Positions 44,734 to 54,505 of a DNA stretch of 64,000 bases are shown here, piece after piece. Position numbers and translations under genes: made by a program. Under the pieces are notes generated by a model. The model did not search any database and had not been told where the DNA came from. It saw nothing but the letters and a program-made list of their open reading frames with translations. Origin of the DNA: Pseudomonas helmanticensis (lineage in GTDB: Bacteria > Pseudomonadota > Gammaproteobacteria > Pseudomonadales > Pseudomonadaceae); the NCBI RefSeq assembly GCF_900182985.1, contig NZ_FXUY01000001.1, positions 1,612,001 through 1,676,000 of the forward strand, given 5' to 3'. How positions within the stretch are numbered: the first letter of the stretch is position 1; the number at the start of each line of letters is the position of its first letter.

Positions 44734-45773
44734 AGCCCCGCCTTCTTATTATTGATTTCGGCACCGTTCGGCTGCGTGGTGTGGACGCCGCCCTGCCCGG
44801 TCAGGATCAGGTTGCCGTCGCCGGCAGCGGTGACGGAAGACAGCGAGATGCGATCCGGGCGGTTGAACACGCTGAAGGTTTCGCCGTTGTCGCTGCTGCT
44901 GATCACCGAGCCGCCGTTGCCGACGATCACGATTGAACCGTCAGGCAGCAAGGTCGCGCCGGACAAGCCGAATTCCAGTGAGCCACGGGCGGCTTTCAGT
45001 TCGACCTGCTCCCAGGTACTGCCGAAGTCGGTGGAACGGTAGAGGTTGCCGCGCAAGCCGTAGGCCAGCAGGGTTTGCGACTGAGCCGTACCGATCACGC
45101 CGAACAGCGAGCCTTCGTACGGGCCTTCGAGTTTTTCCCAGGTCTGGCCCCAGTCGGCGGAGCGGAACATGCTGCCCGACTCGCCGACGATGAACAGCCC
45201 GGCGTCCTTCACCGCCGCGATGGCGTTGAGGTGGAACTGGTCTTCGTTGTCGAGGCGGTCGCTGACGTCTTGCCAACTCTTGCCGCCGTCGGTGGTTTCC
45301 AGCAGCGCGCCATACGCGCCCACGGCGAGGCCGCTGTTGACGTCCTTGAACCAGACATCGAGCAGCGGCGATTCACGTTTGAGGTCTTCGAATTGTTTGC
45401 TCCAGGTCAGACCGCCGTCTGCGCTGGCGAGGATTTGCGCGTCGTGGCCGACCGCCCAGCCGTGTTTGTCGTCGACAAAATACACCGCGGTCAGCAGTTG
45501 CCGGCTTGGCACCTTGGCCTGGGTCCAGGTTTTGCCCTGGTCATCGGAATAGAGAATGTGCCCGCGATCCCCGACTGCTACCAGGCGCGTGCCGGCGTGG
45601 ACGACATCAAGAATCAGGCTTTTCGCGGCTTTGCCGGATTCGGTGGCATAAACCACGTCGGCTGGAGCCTCGGCGGCCAGCACAGGTGCCGATAACGTGG
45701 CGAAGCCCAGCAGGGCGAGTGCTGTGGCCAGCAAAGCGGTGTTGCGTAACGCCGGCGGGCGGCAACGACTCAT
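44730..45773 (-). CDS. Exported YCF48/BNR-repeat beta-propeller protein
   Basis: The 347-residue protein has a signal peptide (cleavage near VLAAEA, residue 34) and repeated BNR-type blades with the Asp-box pattern (ILYSDDQGKTWTQAK, ILASADGGLTWSKQF, LLETTDGGKSWQDV, MFRSADWGQTWEKL). It resembles the YCF48/HCF136 family, periplasmic assembly or accessory factors. Coupled translation with the MMPL transporter suggests the two act together at the envelope. Confidence 0.88.
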   Translation of the reverse strand: MSRCRPPALRNTALLATALALLGFATLSAPVLAAEAPADVVYATESGKAAKSLILDVVHAGTRLVAVGDRGHILYSDDQGKTWTQAKVPSRQLLTAVYFVDDKHGWAVGHDAQILASADGGLTWSKQFEDLKRESPLLDVWFKDVNSGLAVGAYGALLETTDGGKSWQDVSDRLDNEDQFHLNAIAAVKDAGLFIVGESGSMFRSADWGQTWEKLEGPYEGSLFGVIGTAQSQTLLAYGLRGNLYRSTDFGSTWEQVELKAARGSLEFGLSGATLLPDGSIVIVGNGGSVISSSDNGETFSVFNRPDRISLSSVTAAGDGNLILTGQGGVHTTQPNGAEINNKKAGL

Positions 45774-45980
45774 AGACCTTCCCCTATTTATTATTGTTAG
45801 GCCTTCTGGCCTTCAAGGGCGCCGCAAGTGTGCTCCGCTGATGGCTGCTCAGGAGCATAGTCCTGAAACCCGCAATCCAGAGCCACTTCGGAAGCTGGCT
45901 CATCCTATCGGGCTTTCGAAACGTCTGACAATCGGCGCCACGTTATCTTTTGTTAACCGCATGGCATGAACGCACAACCC

Positions 45981-46069
45981 TGTAGGAGCTGACGAGTGAA
46001 ACGAGGCTGCGATCTTTTGATCCTGGCCTTTAAAGATCAAAAGATCGCAGCGTGCCGCAGCTCCTACAG
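45981..46069. repeat. REP pair, variant with GAGTGAAACGAG insertion in one arm
   Basis: TGTAGGAGCTGACGAGTGAAACGAGGC at the left pairs with a shorter right arm (GCGTGCCGCAGCTCCTACA). A similar variant arm recurs at 58658-58688. The rest of the 45774-46200 gap contains the operator at 46149 and no gene. Confidence 0.8.
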
Positions 46070-46148
46070 GGATTTCGCGTTGTGATGACGGAGGATTCGT
46101 CGGATGGATGAGGGGAATCTTGCGAGGGGGACTTGCACGATTGGTATT

Positions 46149-46160
46149 ATGGTATACCAT
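46149..46160. promoter_or_regulatory. Operator palindrome ATGGTATACCAT before the DUF1185 operon
   Basis: A perfect 12-base palindrome lies 40 bases upstream of the DUF1185 start. It contains a TATACC that could be the -10 region, and the same motif occurs at 52008 and, in changed form, at 53361. The pattern suits an FCD-type GntR dimer; the regulator encoded at 50209 is the obvious candidate. Confidence 0.65.
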
Positions 46161-46200
46161 CAGACGCACAGACACTCTCAATCCCCCAACGGAGCAGCTC

Positions 46201-46791
46201 ATGAGTTTCGAAATTCGCAAGATCGTCAGCTATGTCGAAGAAACCTTCATCGAAGGCGGCAAAGCCACCGACAAGCCGGTGACCATGGTCGGCCTCGCCG
46301 TGGTGATGAAAAACCCTTGGGTGGGCAACGGTTTCGTTGAAGACCTCAAGCCGCAGATCCGCGCCAACTGCTCCGACCTCGGCGCGCTGATGGTCGAGCG
46401 TCTGGTCGGCATCATCGGCGGTGCGGACAAAATCGAGGCCTACGGCAAAGCCGCCGTGGTCGGTGCTGATGGCGAGATCGAACACGCCTCCGCCGTGATC
46501 CACACCCTGCGCTTCGGCAACCACTACCGCGAAGCCGTCAACGCCAAGAGTTACCTGAGCTTCACCAACAAGCGCGGCGGCCCGGGCACCTCGATTCAGA
46601 TCCCGATGATGCACAAGGACGACGAAGGTCAGCGTTCGCACTACATCACTCTGGAAATGCAGATCGAAGACGCCCCGCGTGCCGACGAAATCGTCGTCGT
46701 GCTGGGTTGCGCCGACGGTGGTCGCCTGCACCCGCGCATCGGCAACCGCTACATCGATCTGGAAGAACTGGCCGCCGAAAAAGCCCAGTAA
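46201..46791 (+). CDS. DUF1185 / amino-acid-synthesis family protein
   Basis: The 196-residue protein belongs to the DUF1185 (AA_synth) family, with IRKIVSYVEETFIEGGK, GAADKIEAYGKAAVVG-like and FTNKRGGPGTSIQIPMMHKDD stretches. Despite the family name, its chemistry is not established; structures show a Bacillus chorismate mutase-like fold as far as I recall. It is first in the GntR-controlled unit, with GGAGCAG ahead of the ATG at 46201. Genes of this family often accompany flavin-dependent catabolic enzymes. Confidence 0.85.
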   Translation: MSFEIRKIVSYVEETFIEGGKATDKPVTMVGLAVVMKNPWVGNGFVEDLKPQIRANCSDLGALMVERLVGIIGGADKIEAYGKAAVVGADGEIEHASAVIHTLRFGNHYREAVNAKSYLSFTNKRGGPGTSIQIPMMHKDDEGQRSHYITLEMQIEDAPRADEIVVVLGCADGGRLHPRIGNRYIDLEELAAEKAQ

Positions 46792-46822
46792 CCACAATAA
46801 AAAGGCATTGCAGGAGCGCTCC

Positions 46823-47656
46823 ATGATTCGGCTCACCGCTGAACTCACCCCGGCTGGCACCAGTTACCTGGCGACCGGCCAAGGCCAGCCCGTGGTTTTG
46901 ATCCACGGCGTGGGCCTGAACAAAGAAATGTGGGGCGGCCAGATTGTCGGCCTGTCCAGCCAATACCAAGTGATCGCCTACGACATGCTCGGGCATGGCG
47001 CCAGCCCGCGACCGGCCAGCGGCACCAATCTGCTCGGTTACGCCGATCAGTTGCTGGAGTTGCTCGATCACCTGAATCTGCCGCAGGCAGCGGTGATCGG
47101 TTTTTCCATGGGCGGTCTGGTCGCGCGGGCTTTTGCCCTGCATTACCCGCAGCGCCTGCAAAGCCTGGTGGTGTTGAACAGCGTGTTCAATCGCAGTGAA
47201 GAACAGCGTGCCGGCGTCATCGCCCGCACCGCGCAAGCGGCCGAACATGGCCCGGACGCCAATGCCGAAGCCGCGCTGTCACGCTGGTTCAGCCGCGAAT
47301 ATCAAGCGGCCAACCCGGCGCAGATCGCTGCGATCCGCCAGACCCTGGCCGGTAATGATCCGCAAGGCTATCTGACCACCTATGAATTGTTCGCTACTCA
47401 AGACATGTACCGCGTCGACGACCTGGGCAGCATTCAGGCGCCGACGCTGATCGCCACCGGCGAACTCGACCCCGGTTCGACCCCGGAAATGGCCGAGCAA
47501 CTGGCCCGACGCATCCCCGGTGCGAAGGTTGCCGTGCTGGCCGAGCAACGGCATATGATGCCCGTAGAGTCGCCGCGTCTGGTCAATCAGACGCTGCTGG
47601 AATTTCTCCAATTCGCACACTCCCGACAAAACCATGTAAAGGGGATCGTTGCATGA
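46823..47656 (+). CDS. Alpha/beta-fold hydrolase
   Basis: The 277-residue hydrolase has oxyanion region VLIHGVGLNKEMWG, nucleophile elbow GFSMGG (Ser95), a probable Asp in ATGELDPGSTP and catalytic His in QRHMMPVESP. It resembles 3-oxoadipate enol-lactonase and RutD-like hydrolases acting on ring-opened intermediates. AGGAG lies before the ATG. It is second gene of the operon; the stop overlaps the aldehyde dehydrogenase start, so translation is coupled. Confidence 0.88.
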   Translation: MIRLTAELTPAGTSYLATGQGQPVVLIHGVGLNKEMWGGQIVGLSSQYQVIAYDMLGHGASPRPASGTNLLGYADQLLELLDHLNLPQAAVIGFSMGGLVARAFALHYPQRLQSLVVLNSVFNRSEEQRAGVIARTAQAAEHGPDANAEAALSRWFSREYQAANPAQIAAIRQTLAGNDPQGYLTTYELFATQDMYRVDDLGSIQAPTLIATGELDPGSTPEMAEQLARRIPGAKVAVLAEQRHMMPVESPRLVNQTLLEFLQFAHSRQNHVKGIVA

Positions 47657-49134
47657 CACTCGCACGCTTCCAGATGTGCATCGGCGGAGAATGGGTCGAC
47701 GCCCTCTCCGGCAAGACCTTCGAAAGCCTCAACCCGGCCTCCGCACAAGCCTGGGCAGAATTGCCTGACGCTGATGAAGCTGACGTCGAACGCGCCGTGC
47801 AATCGGCACAGACTGCGTTCGACAGCCCGGCATGGCGTGGCCTGACCGCCACCGCGCGCGGCAAACTGCTGCGCCGACTCGGCGACTTGATCGCGGAAAA
47901 CAAGGAACAACTGGCGCAGCTGGAAAGTCGCGACAACGGCAAGCTGATCCGCGAAACCCGTGGCCAGGTCAGTTATCTGCCGGAGTTTTTCCATTACACC
48001 GCAGGGCTGGCCGACAAGCTCGAAGGCGGCACGCTGCCGCTGGATAAGCCGGATCTGTTCGCCTACACCGTGCATGAAGCGATGGGCGTAGTCGCCGCGA
48101 TCATTCCGTGGAACAGCCCGCTGTACCTGACCGCGATCAAACTCGCCCCGGCCCTCGCCGCCGGCAACACGATTGTGATCAAGCCGTCCGAACACGCTTC
48201 GGCGACCATTCTTGAGCTGGCACGTCTGGCCCTCGAAGCCGGGATTCCGCCGGGTGTGGTCAACGTCGTCACCGGTTACGGCCCGAGCACTGGCGCCGCC
48301 CTCACCCGCCATCCGCTGATCCGCAAAATCGCCTTCACCGGCGGCGCGGCGACGGCGCGGCACGTGGTGCGCAGCAGCGCCGAGAACTTCGCCAAACTGT
48401 CGCTGGAACTTGGCGGCAAGTCGCCGAACATCATCTTCGCCGACGCCGATCTCGACAGTGCAATCAACGGCGCGATTGCCGGGATCTATGCCGCCTCCGG
48501 GCAGAGTTGCGTGTCCGGTTCGCGCCTGTTGGTGCAGGACGAAATCTACGACGAATTTGTCAATCGACTGGTCGAACGCGCCCAGCGCATTCGCATCGGC
48601 AACCCGCAAGAAGACGCCAGCGAAATGGGCCCGATGGCGACCGCGCAGCAACTGGCGGTGGTCGAAGGTCTGGTCGCCGATGCCATCGCTGAGGGCGCGC
48701 GTTTGCGCACGGGTGGCAAGCGTCCGAGCGGTCTCGGCGAAGGCTGGTTCTACGAGCCGACGCTGTTCGAATGCGACCACAATTCGATGAAGATCATGCA
48801 GGAAGAAGTCTTTGGCCCGGTGGCGTCGGTGATCCGCTTCAAAGATGAAGCCGAAGCGCTGGCGATCGCCAACGACTCGCAGTTCGGCCTCGCGGCGGGC
48901 ATCTGGACGCGTGATTTGGGCCGGGCTCATCGCCTCGCTCGCGATGTGCGTTCGGGGATTATCTGGGTCAACACCTACCGCGCGGTCTCGGCGATGGCGC
49001 CGATCGGCGGCTTCAAGAACAGTGGCTATGGACGCGAAAGCGGCATCGATTCGGTGCTGGCCTACACCGAACTGAAAACGGTGTGGATCAACCTTTCCCA
49101 GGCGCCAATGCCTGATCCGTTTGTGATGCGCTAG
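47653..49134 (+). CDS. NAD(P)+-dependent aldehyde dehydrogenase
   Basis: The 493-residue ALDH has IIPWNSPLYLTAIKLAPALA, general base Glu252 in LSLELGGKSPN, catalytic Cys286 in GQSCVSGSRL and the cofactor segment EEVFGPVASVIRF. It oxidises an aldehyde to a carboxylate in the pathway of this operon; betaine-aldehyde or vanillin-type relatives do not fix the substrate. It is translated with the upstream hydrolase (4-base overlap) and followed 12 bases later by the flavin reductase. Confidence 0.92.
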   Translation: MTLARFQMCIGGEWVDALSGKTFESLNPASAQAWAELPDADEADVERAVQSAQTAFDSPAWRGLTATARGKLLRRLGDLIAENKEQLAQLESRDNGKLIRETRGQVSYLPEFFHYTAGLADKLEGGTLPLDKPDLFAYTVHEAMGVVAAIIPWNSPLYLTAIKLAPALAAGNTIVIKPSEHASATILELARLALEAGIPPGVVNVVTGYGPSTGAALTRHPLIRKIAFTGGAATARHVVRSSAENFAKLSLELGGKSPNIIFADADLDSAINGAIAGIYAASGQSCVSGSRLLVQDEIYDEFVNRLVERAQRIRIGNPQEDASEMGPMATAQQLAVVEGLVADAIAEGARLRTGGKRPSGLGEGWFYEPTLFECDHNSMKIMQEEVFGPVASVIRFKDEAEALAIANDSQFGLAAGIWTRDLGRAHRLARDVRSGIIWVNTYRAVSAMAPIGGFKNSGYGRESGIDSVLAYTELKTVWINLSQAPMPDPFVMR

Positions 49135-49146
49135 GAGTCCTGCGAA

Positions 49147-49632
49147 ATGATCGAACCCGGCATTTACAAAGACGTCATGAGCTCGTTTCCGTCCGGCGTC
49201 ACGGTGGTGACCACCCTTGACCCGGAAGGTGGAATCGTCGGCATCACCGCCAGCGCCTTCAGTGCGCTGTCGATTGACCCGGCGCTGGTGTTGTTCTGCC
49301 CCAACTACGCTTCCGACACCTACCCGGTGCTGCGTGACAGCAAGAAGTTCGCGATCCATTTGCTGTCCGCCGACCAGACCGCCGAGGCCTACGCCTTCGC
49401 CGGTAAGGGCAAGGACAAGGCCCAGAACATCGAGTGGCATTTGAGCGAGTTGGGTAACCCGATTCTGGCCAAAGCCACGGCGATCATCGAGTGCGAGTTG
49501 TGGCGTGAATATGACGGTGGAGATCACGCGATCATCGTTGGCGCGGTGAAGAACCTGATCCTGCCAGCGCAACCGGTGACACCGATGATCTACCACAAAG
49601 GCAAGCTCGGCCCCCTACCAACCCTGGCCTGA
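49147..49632 (+). CDS. Flavin reductase (DIM6/NTAB family)
   Basis: The 161-residue flavin reductase-like protein contains MSSFPSGVTVVTTLD, GITASAFSALSIDPALVLFC and the closing GKLGPL segment. Such enzymes reduce FMN or FAD with NAD(P)H and pass it to a two-component monooxygenase. AGGAG lies before the ATG. No partner oxygenase is encoded anywhere in the window, which is unusual because the two are normally adjacent. Confidence 0.9.
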   Translation: MIEPGIYKDVMSSFPSGVTVVTTLDPEGGIVGITASAFSALSIDPALVLFCPNYASDTYPVLRDSKKFAIHLLSADQTAEAYAFAGKGKDKAQNIEWHLSELGNPILAKATAIIECELWREYDGGDHAIIVGAVKNLILPAQPVTPMIYHKGKLGPLPTLA

Positions 49633-49650
49633 CATATCCACACACATCCC

Positions 49651-49735
49651 TGTAGGAGCTGCCGAAGGCTGCGATCTTTTGACGTTGATTCTCAAGAGCA
49701 AGATCAAAAGATCGCAGCCTTCGGCAGCTCCTACA
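49651..49735. repeat. REP pair (BIME), head-to-head
   Basis: This lies inside the operon, between the flavin reductase and the carboxymuconolactone-decarboxylase-like gene, with TGTAGGAGCTGCCGAAGGCT arms. Confidence 0.87.
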
Positions 49736-49761
49736 GGGGAATTGGGGAGATTGGAGGAATG

Positions 49762-50166
49762 ATGAGTAACGAAAAGTACGAAAAAGGCTTGAAGATCCGC
49801 ACCCAGGTATTGGGCGAAGCCTACGTTCAGCGTTCAATCGACAACGCCGACGACTTCACCCGCCCCTTGCAGGAAATGGTCACCGAATACTGCTGGGGCC
49901 ATGTCTGGGGTCGTGAAGGTTTGTCGCTCAAAGAGCGCAGCATGATCAACCTGGCGATGATCTCGGCGCTCAACCGTCCGCACGAACTCAAGCTGCATGT
50001 GCGTGGCGCCTTGCGTAACGGCCTGAGTCGTGAGCAAATACGCGAAATTCTGCTTCAGGTCGGTATTTATTGCGGCGTTCCGGCAGCCGTGGACAGTTTC
50101 CGGCTGGCCCGTGAAGCCTTTGCCGAAGCCGACGCCGAAGCCCCAGTCAACCCCTCGGCTGTTTAG
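49762..50166 (+). CDS. Carboxymuconolactone decarboxylase-family protein (PcaC-like)
   Basis: The 134-residue protein resembles PcaC more than AhpD: YEKGLKIRTQVLGEAYVQ, VTEYCWGHVWGREGLSLK and RPHELKLHVRGALRNGLS followed by IREILLQVGIYCGVPAAVD. The redox CxxC of AhpD types is absent, suggesting a decarboxylase or isomerase step. Two adjacent ATGs exist; I chose 49762 because it leaves better spacing from GGAGG. It probably acts on a ring-fission intermediate alongside the hydrolase. Confidence 0.87.
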   Translation: MSNEKYEKGLKIRTQVLGEAYVQRSIDNADDFTRPLQEMVTEYCWGHVWGREGLSLKERSMINLAMISALNRPHELKLHVRGALRNGLSREQIREILLQVGIYCGVPAAVDSFRLAREAFAEADAEAPVNPSAV

Positions 50167-50208
50167 ATGCCCGTCTGGCATGGACAGCCAACCGAAAGAG
50201 CGGACCCC

Positions 50209-51538
<1,330 letters not shown>

Positions 51539-51560
51539 TCACCACCTATCCCCCCCGTCT

Positions 51561-51671
51561 GATCGTTCCCACGCTCCGCGTGGGAATGCAGACCGGGACG
51601 CTCCGCGTCCCTTCAGCAGCCGAACGCGGAGCGTCCGAAGAGGCGTTCCCACGCGGAGCGTGGGAACGATC
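51561..51671. repeat. GATCGTTCCCACGC-type palindromic repeat
   Basis: Complete element with outer GATCGTTCCCACGCTCCGCG / CGCGGAGCGTGGGAACGATC arms between the convergent Nudix and DUF1330 genes. Confidence 0.88.
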
Positions 51672-51684
51672 ATTACCGTGGGCT

Positions 51685-51981
51685 TCACAGTGGGGCGATG
51701 CCTTCTACGATGATGATTTGCGCCGTCGCCCATTCTTCGCGATAACGCTTCGCTTCCTGGTACGCCGCCGAGTGGTAGCACGCCACGGCTTTTTCGTAGC
51801 TCTCGAACTCGATCACCACGCTGCGCTGCGGCGTCTCGCGCCCTTCCATCGCTTCGCTGCGCCCGCCCCTCGCCAGTAACTTCGCGCCGAACGCGGCGAA
51901 GGCTGCCGGCGCGCGCTGGGTGTATTGGCTGTAGTGATCGGCATCGGCTATATCCACATGAGCAATCCAGTACGCCTTCAT
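51685..51981 (-). CDS. DUF1330 domain protein
   Basis: The 98-residue dimeric alpha/beta-barrel protein (MKAYWIAHVDIADADHYSQY, VVIEFESYEKAVACYHSAAY) belongs to DUF1330, related in fold to ABM and EthD enzymes of small-molecule oxidation. It is divergent from the RibBX gene, and the palindrome at 52008 lies between the two starts, so the same operator should govern both. Confidence 0.88.
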   Translation of the reverse strand: MKAYWIAHVDIADADHYSQYTQRAPAAFAAFGAKLLARGGRSEAMEGRETPQRSVVIEFESYEKAVACYHSAAYQEAKRYREEWATAQIIIVEGIAPL

Positions 51982-52007
51982 AGTGACCTCTTTGTTGATT
52001 TTGTATT

Positions 52008-52019
52008 ATGGTATACCAA
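52008..52019. promoter_or_regulatory. Operator palindrome between DUF1330 and RibBX genes
   Basis: ATGGTATACCAA matches the site at 46149 in 11 of 12 bases; the inner TGGTATACCA is a perfect palindrome, and the preceding TATT is also shared. It is positioned to control both divergent genes. Confidence 0.65.
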
Positions 52020-52050
52020 TATTATTTCCAACAAACCCTGAGAGTCCAGC

Positions 52051-53160
52051 ATGGCCTTCAACAGCATCGAAGAAATCATCGAAGATTATCGCCTCGGCAA
52101 AATGGTCCTGCTGGTCGATGACGAAGATCGCGAGAACGAGGGCGACCTGTTGCTGGCCGCCGACCGTTGCACGCCCGAAGCGATCAGCTTCATGGCCCGC
52201 GAAGCGCGCGGGCTGATTTGCCTGACGCTGACTGATGAACATTGCCAGCGTTTGGGCCTGGAGCAAATGGTCCCGGCCAATGGCAGCGTGTTCAGCACCG
52301 CGTTTACCGTGTCGATTGAAGCCGCGGTTGGCGTGACCACCGGCATCTCCGCAGCTGATCGCGCCTGCACCGTTGCCGCCGCTGTCGCGCCGAATGCCCG
52401 CGCTGAAGACCTGGTGCAGCCCGGCCATATCTTTCCGCTGCGCGCCAAGGAAGGTGGCGTGCTGACCCGCGCCGGGCATACCGAGGCGGGTTGCGATCTG
52501 GCCCGTTTGGCCGGTCTCACCCCCGCCTCGGTGATTGTCGAGGTCATGAACGACGACGGCACCATGGCCCGTCGCCCGGATCTGGAAGTGTTCGCGCGCA
52601 AGCACGGGATCAAGATCGGCACCATCGCTGACCTGATCCACTATCGCCTGAGCACCGAACACACCATCGAGCGCATTGGCGAACGCGAGCTGCCGACGGT
52701 GCACGGCACCTTCCGTTTGATCACCTTCGAGGATCGCATCGAAGGCGGCGTGCACATGGCGATGGTCATGGGTGATTTGCGCCGTGAAGAGCCGACGCTG
52801 GTGCGTGTGCATGTGATCGATCCGCTGCGTGATCTGGTCGGTGCCGAGTACAGCGGGCCGACGAACTGGACGTTGTGGGCGGCGCTGCAACGGGTCGCGG
52901 CTGAGGGTCATGGGGTTGTTGTGGTGCTGGCCAATCATGAATCGTCGCAGGCGCTGCTGGAGCGCGTGCCGCAATTGACCCAGCCGCCACGGCAGTTCAG
53001 CCGCTCGCAATCGCGGATTTATTCGGAGGTCGGGACTGGGGCGCAGATTCTGCAGAACCTTGGGGTTGGCAAACTGCGGCATCTTGGGCCGCCGCTGAAA
53101 TACGCCGGGCTGACCGGGTATGACCTGGAAGTGGTCGAGAGCATCCCCTTTACCGAATAA
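52051..53160 (+). CDS. RibBX-like 3,4-dihydroxy-2-butanone 4-phosphate synthase
   Basis: The 369-residue protein has an N-terminal RibB domain (residues 1-200) with [37 protein letters not shown] and further substrate-binding residues intact. It makes the four-carbon precursor of riboflavin from ribulose 5-phosphate. The C-terminal domain (about 205-369) looks like GTP cyclohydrolase II but lacks the zinc cysteines, so it is probably inactive, as in RibBX proteins. It is likely a second copy beside the housekeeping riboflavin genes, raising flavin supply when the regulon is on. Confidence 0.85.
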   Translation: MAFNSIEEIIEDYRLGKMVLLVDDEDRENEGDLLLAADRCTPEAISFMAREARGLICLTLTDEHCQRLGLEQMVPANGSVFSTAFTVSIEAAVGVTTGISAADRACTVAAAVAPNARAEDLVQPGHIFPLRAKEGGVLTRAGHTEAGCDLARLAGLTPASVIVEVMNDDGTMARRPDLEVFARKHGIKIGTIADLIHYRLSTEHTIERIGERELPTVHGTFRLITFEDRIEGGVHMAMVMGDLRREEPTLVRVHVIDPLRDLVGAEYSGPTNWTLWAALQRVAAEGHGVVVVLANHESSQALLERVPQLTQPPRQFSRSQSRIYSEVGTGAQILQNLGVGKLRHLGPPLKYAGLTGYDLEVVESIPFTE

Positions 53161-53181
53161 CCCCGGGCGGCCAGGCTAAAA

Positions 53182-53272
53182 ATGTGGGAGGGGGCTTGCT
53201 CCCGAAGGCGGTGGATCAGTTGACATAGATGTTGACTGATCCACCGCCTTCGGGAGCAAGCCCCCTCCCACA
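53182..53272. repeat. Inverted repeat, TGTGGGAGGGGGCTTGCTCC type
   Basis: Left TGTGGGAGGGGGCTTGCTCC and right complement enclose a GGCGGTGGATCAGT / ACTGATCCACCGCC second stem, giving a long hairpin after the RibBX stop. Confidence 0.87.
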
Positions 53273-53360
53273 AAAGTTATGCATTGCAGATTCATTTCTT
53301 CGAACCACAAAAAAGGACAGCCGCCAGATAACCGGTAAGGCAAAGTGCTTGCACAAAGTT

Positions 53361-53388
53361 TGGAATACCATAATATGATATTCCATAG
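53361..53388. promoter_or_regulatory. Double operator-like region before the ABC transporter
   Basis: TGGAATACCATAAT (53361-53374) matches the reverse complement of the 46149 site and its flank with one mismatch. The adjacent TGATATTCCA is a weaker second copy, and together they form a larger inverted repeat (TGGAATA...TATTCCA). It lies 92 bases before the transporter start. Confidence 0.55.
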
Positions 53389-53479
53389 ACCGGACACTCC
53401 AACGAACGTCCAGCTACTGCTCCCGACAGGCGGGCAACAACGCAAGCCCGCTCAAAAACACAACAATGAGGGCGTGAAA

Positions 53480-54505
53480 ATGGTGTTGAACAAAGCTGCA
53501 ACCGCGATCTTTTTTGCGGGACTGCTCAGCGTCACCGGCCAGGCTGCAATGGCTGCCGAAAGCGTGAATTTTGTCAGTTGGGGCGGAAGCACCCAGGATG
53601 CGCAGAAACAGGCCTGGGCCGATCCGTTCAGCAAGGCCAGCGGCATCACCGTCGTGCAGGACGGCCCGACCGATTACGGCAAACTCAAAGCCATGGTCGA
53701 GAGTGGCAACGTGCAGTGGGACGTGGTCGATGTCGAAGCCGATTTCGCCCTGCGCGCCGCTGCCGAAGGCCTGCTCGAACCCCTCGACTTCAAGACCATC
53801 CAGCGCGACAAGATCGACCCGCGTTTCGTCAGCGATTACGGCGTCGGCTCGTTCTTCTTCTCCTTCGTCCTCGGCTACAACGAGGGCAAACTCGGCGCCA
53901 ACAAGCCGCAGGACTGGAGCGCCCTGTTCGACACCAAGACCTACCCCGGCAAACGCGCCCTGTACAAATGGCCAAGCCCTGGCGTGCTCGAACTGGCGCT
54001 GCTGGCCGACGGCGTACCTGCCGACAAGCTCTACCCGCTGGACCTGGATCGCGCCTTCAAAAAACTCGACACCATCAAGAAAGACATCGTCTGGTGGGGC
54101 GGCGGCGCGCAGTCGCAGCAACTGCTGGCGTCCGGTGAAGCGAGCATGGGCCAGTTCTGGAACGGTCGCATTCACGCCCTGCAAGAAGACGGCGCGCCGG
54201 TTGGCGTGAGCTGGAAACAGAACCTGGTCATGGCCGACATTCTGGTCATCCCCAAAGGCTCGAAAAACAAGGACGCGGCGATGAAGTTTCTGGCCAGCGC
54301 CAGCAGCGCCAAAGGCCAGGCCGACTTCTCCAACCTGACCGCCTACGCCCCGGTCAACCTCGACAGTGTGGAGCGTCTGGATTCGACGCTGGCCCCCAAC
54401 CTGCCGACTGCCTACGCTAAGGATCAGATCACTCTTGATTTCGCGTACTGGGCCAAAAACGGCCAGGCCATCGCGACACGGTGGAACGAATGGCTGGTCA
54501 AATGA
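53480..54505 (+). CDS. ABC transporter periplasmic binding protein, polyamine (PotD-like) type
   Basis: The 341-residue protein has a signal peptide (cleavage near AAMAAE, residue 25) and a PotD/PotF-like fold: SVNFVSWGGSTQDAQKQAW, GYNEGKLGANKPQDW and MGQFWNGRIHALQEDGAP. Binding proteins of this class deliver polyamines or other cationic or nitrogenous compounds. GAGGGCG precedes the chosen ATG. First of a four-gene importer, whose stop overlaps the permease start. Confidence 0.9.
   Translation: MVLNKAATAIFFAGLLSVTGQAAMAAESVNFVSWGGSTQDAQKQAWADPFSKASGITVVQDGPTDYGKLKAMVESGNVQWDVVDVEADFALRAAAEGLLEPLDFKTIQRDKIDPRFVSDYGVGSFFFSFVLGYNEGKLGANKPQDWSALFDTKTYPGKRALYKWPSPGVLELALLADGVPADKLYPLDLDRAFKKLDTIKKDIVWWGGGAQSQQLLASGEASMGQFWNGRIHALQEDGAPVGVSWKQNLVMADILVIPKGSKNKDAAMKFLASASSAKGQADFSNLTAYAPVNLDSVERLDSTLAPNLPTAYAKDQITLDFAYWAKNGQAIATRWNEWLVK

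Noticed and set aside
51580..51879. DUF1534-like small ORFs in GATCGTTCCCACGC elements
   Set aside because: They translate the palindromic repeat itself; the same peptide-like strings occur at each repeat copy.
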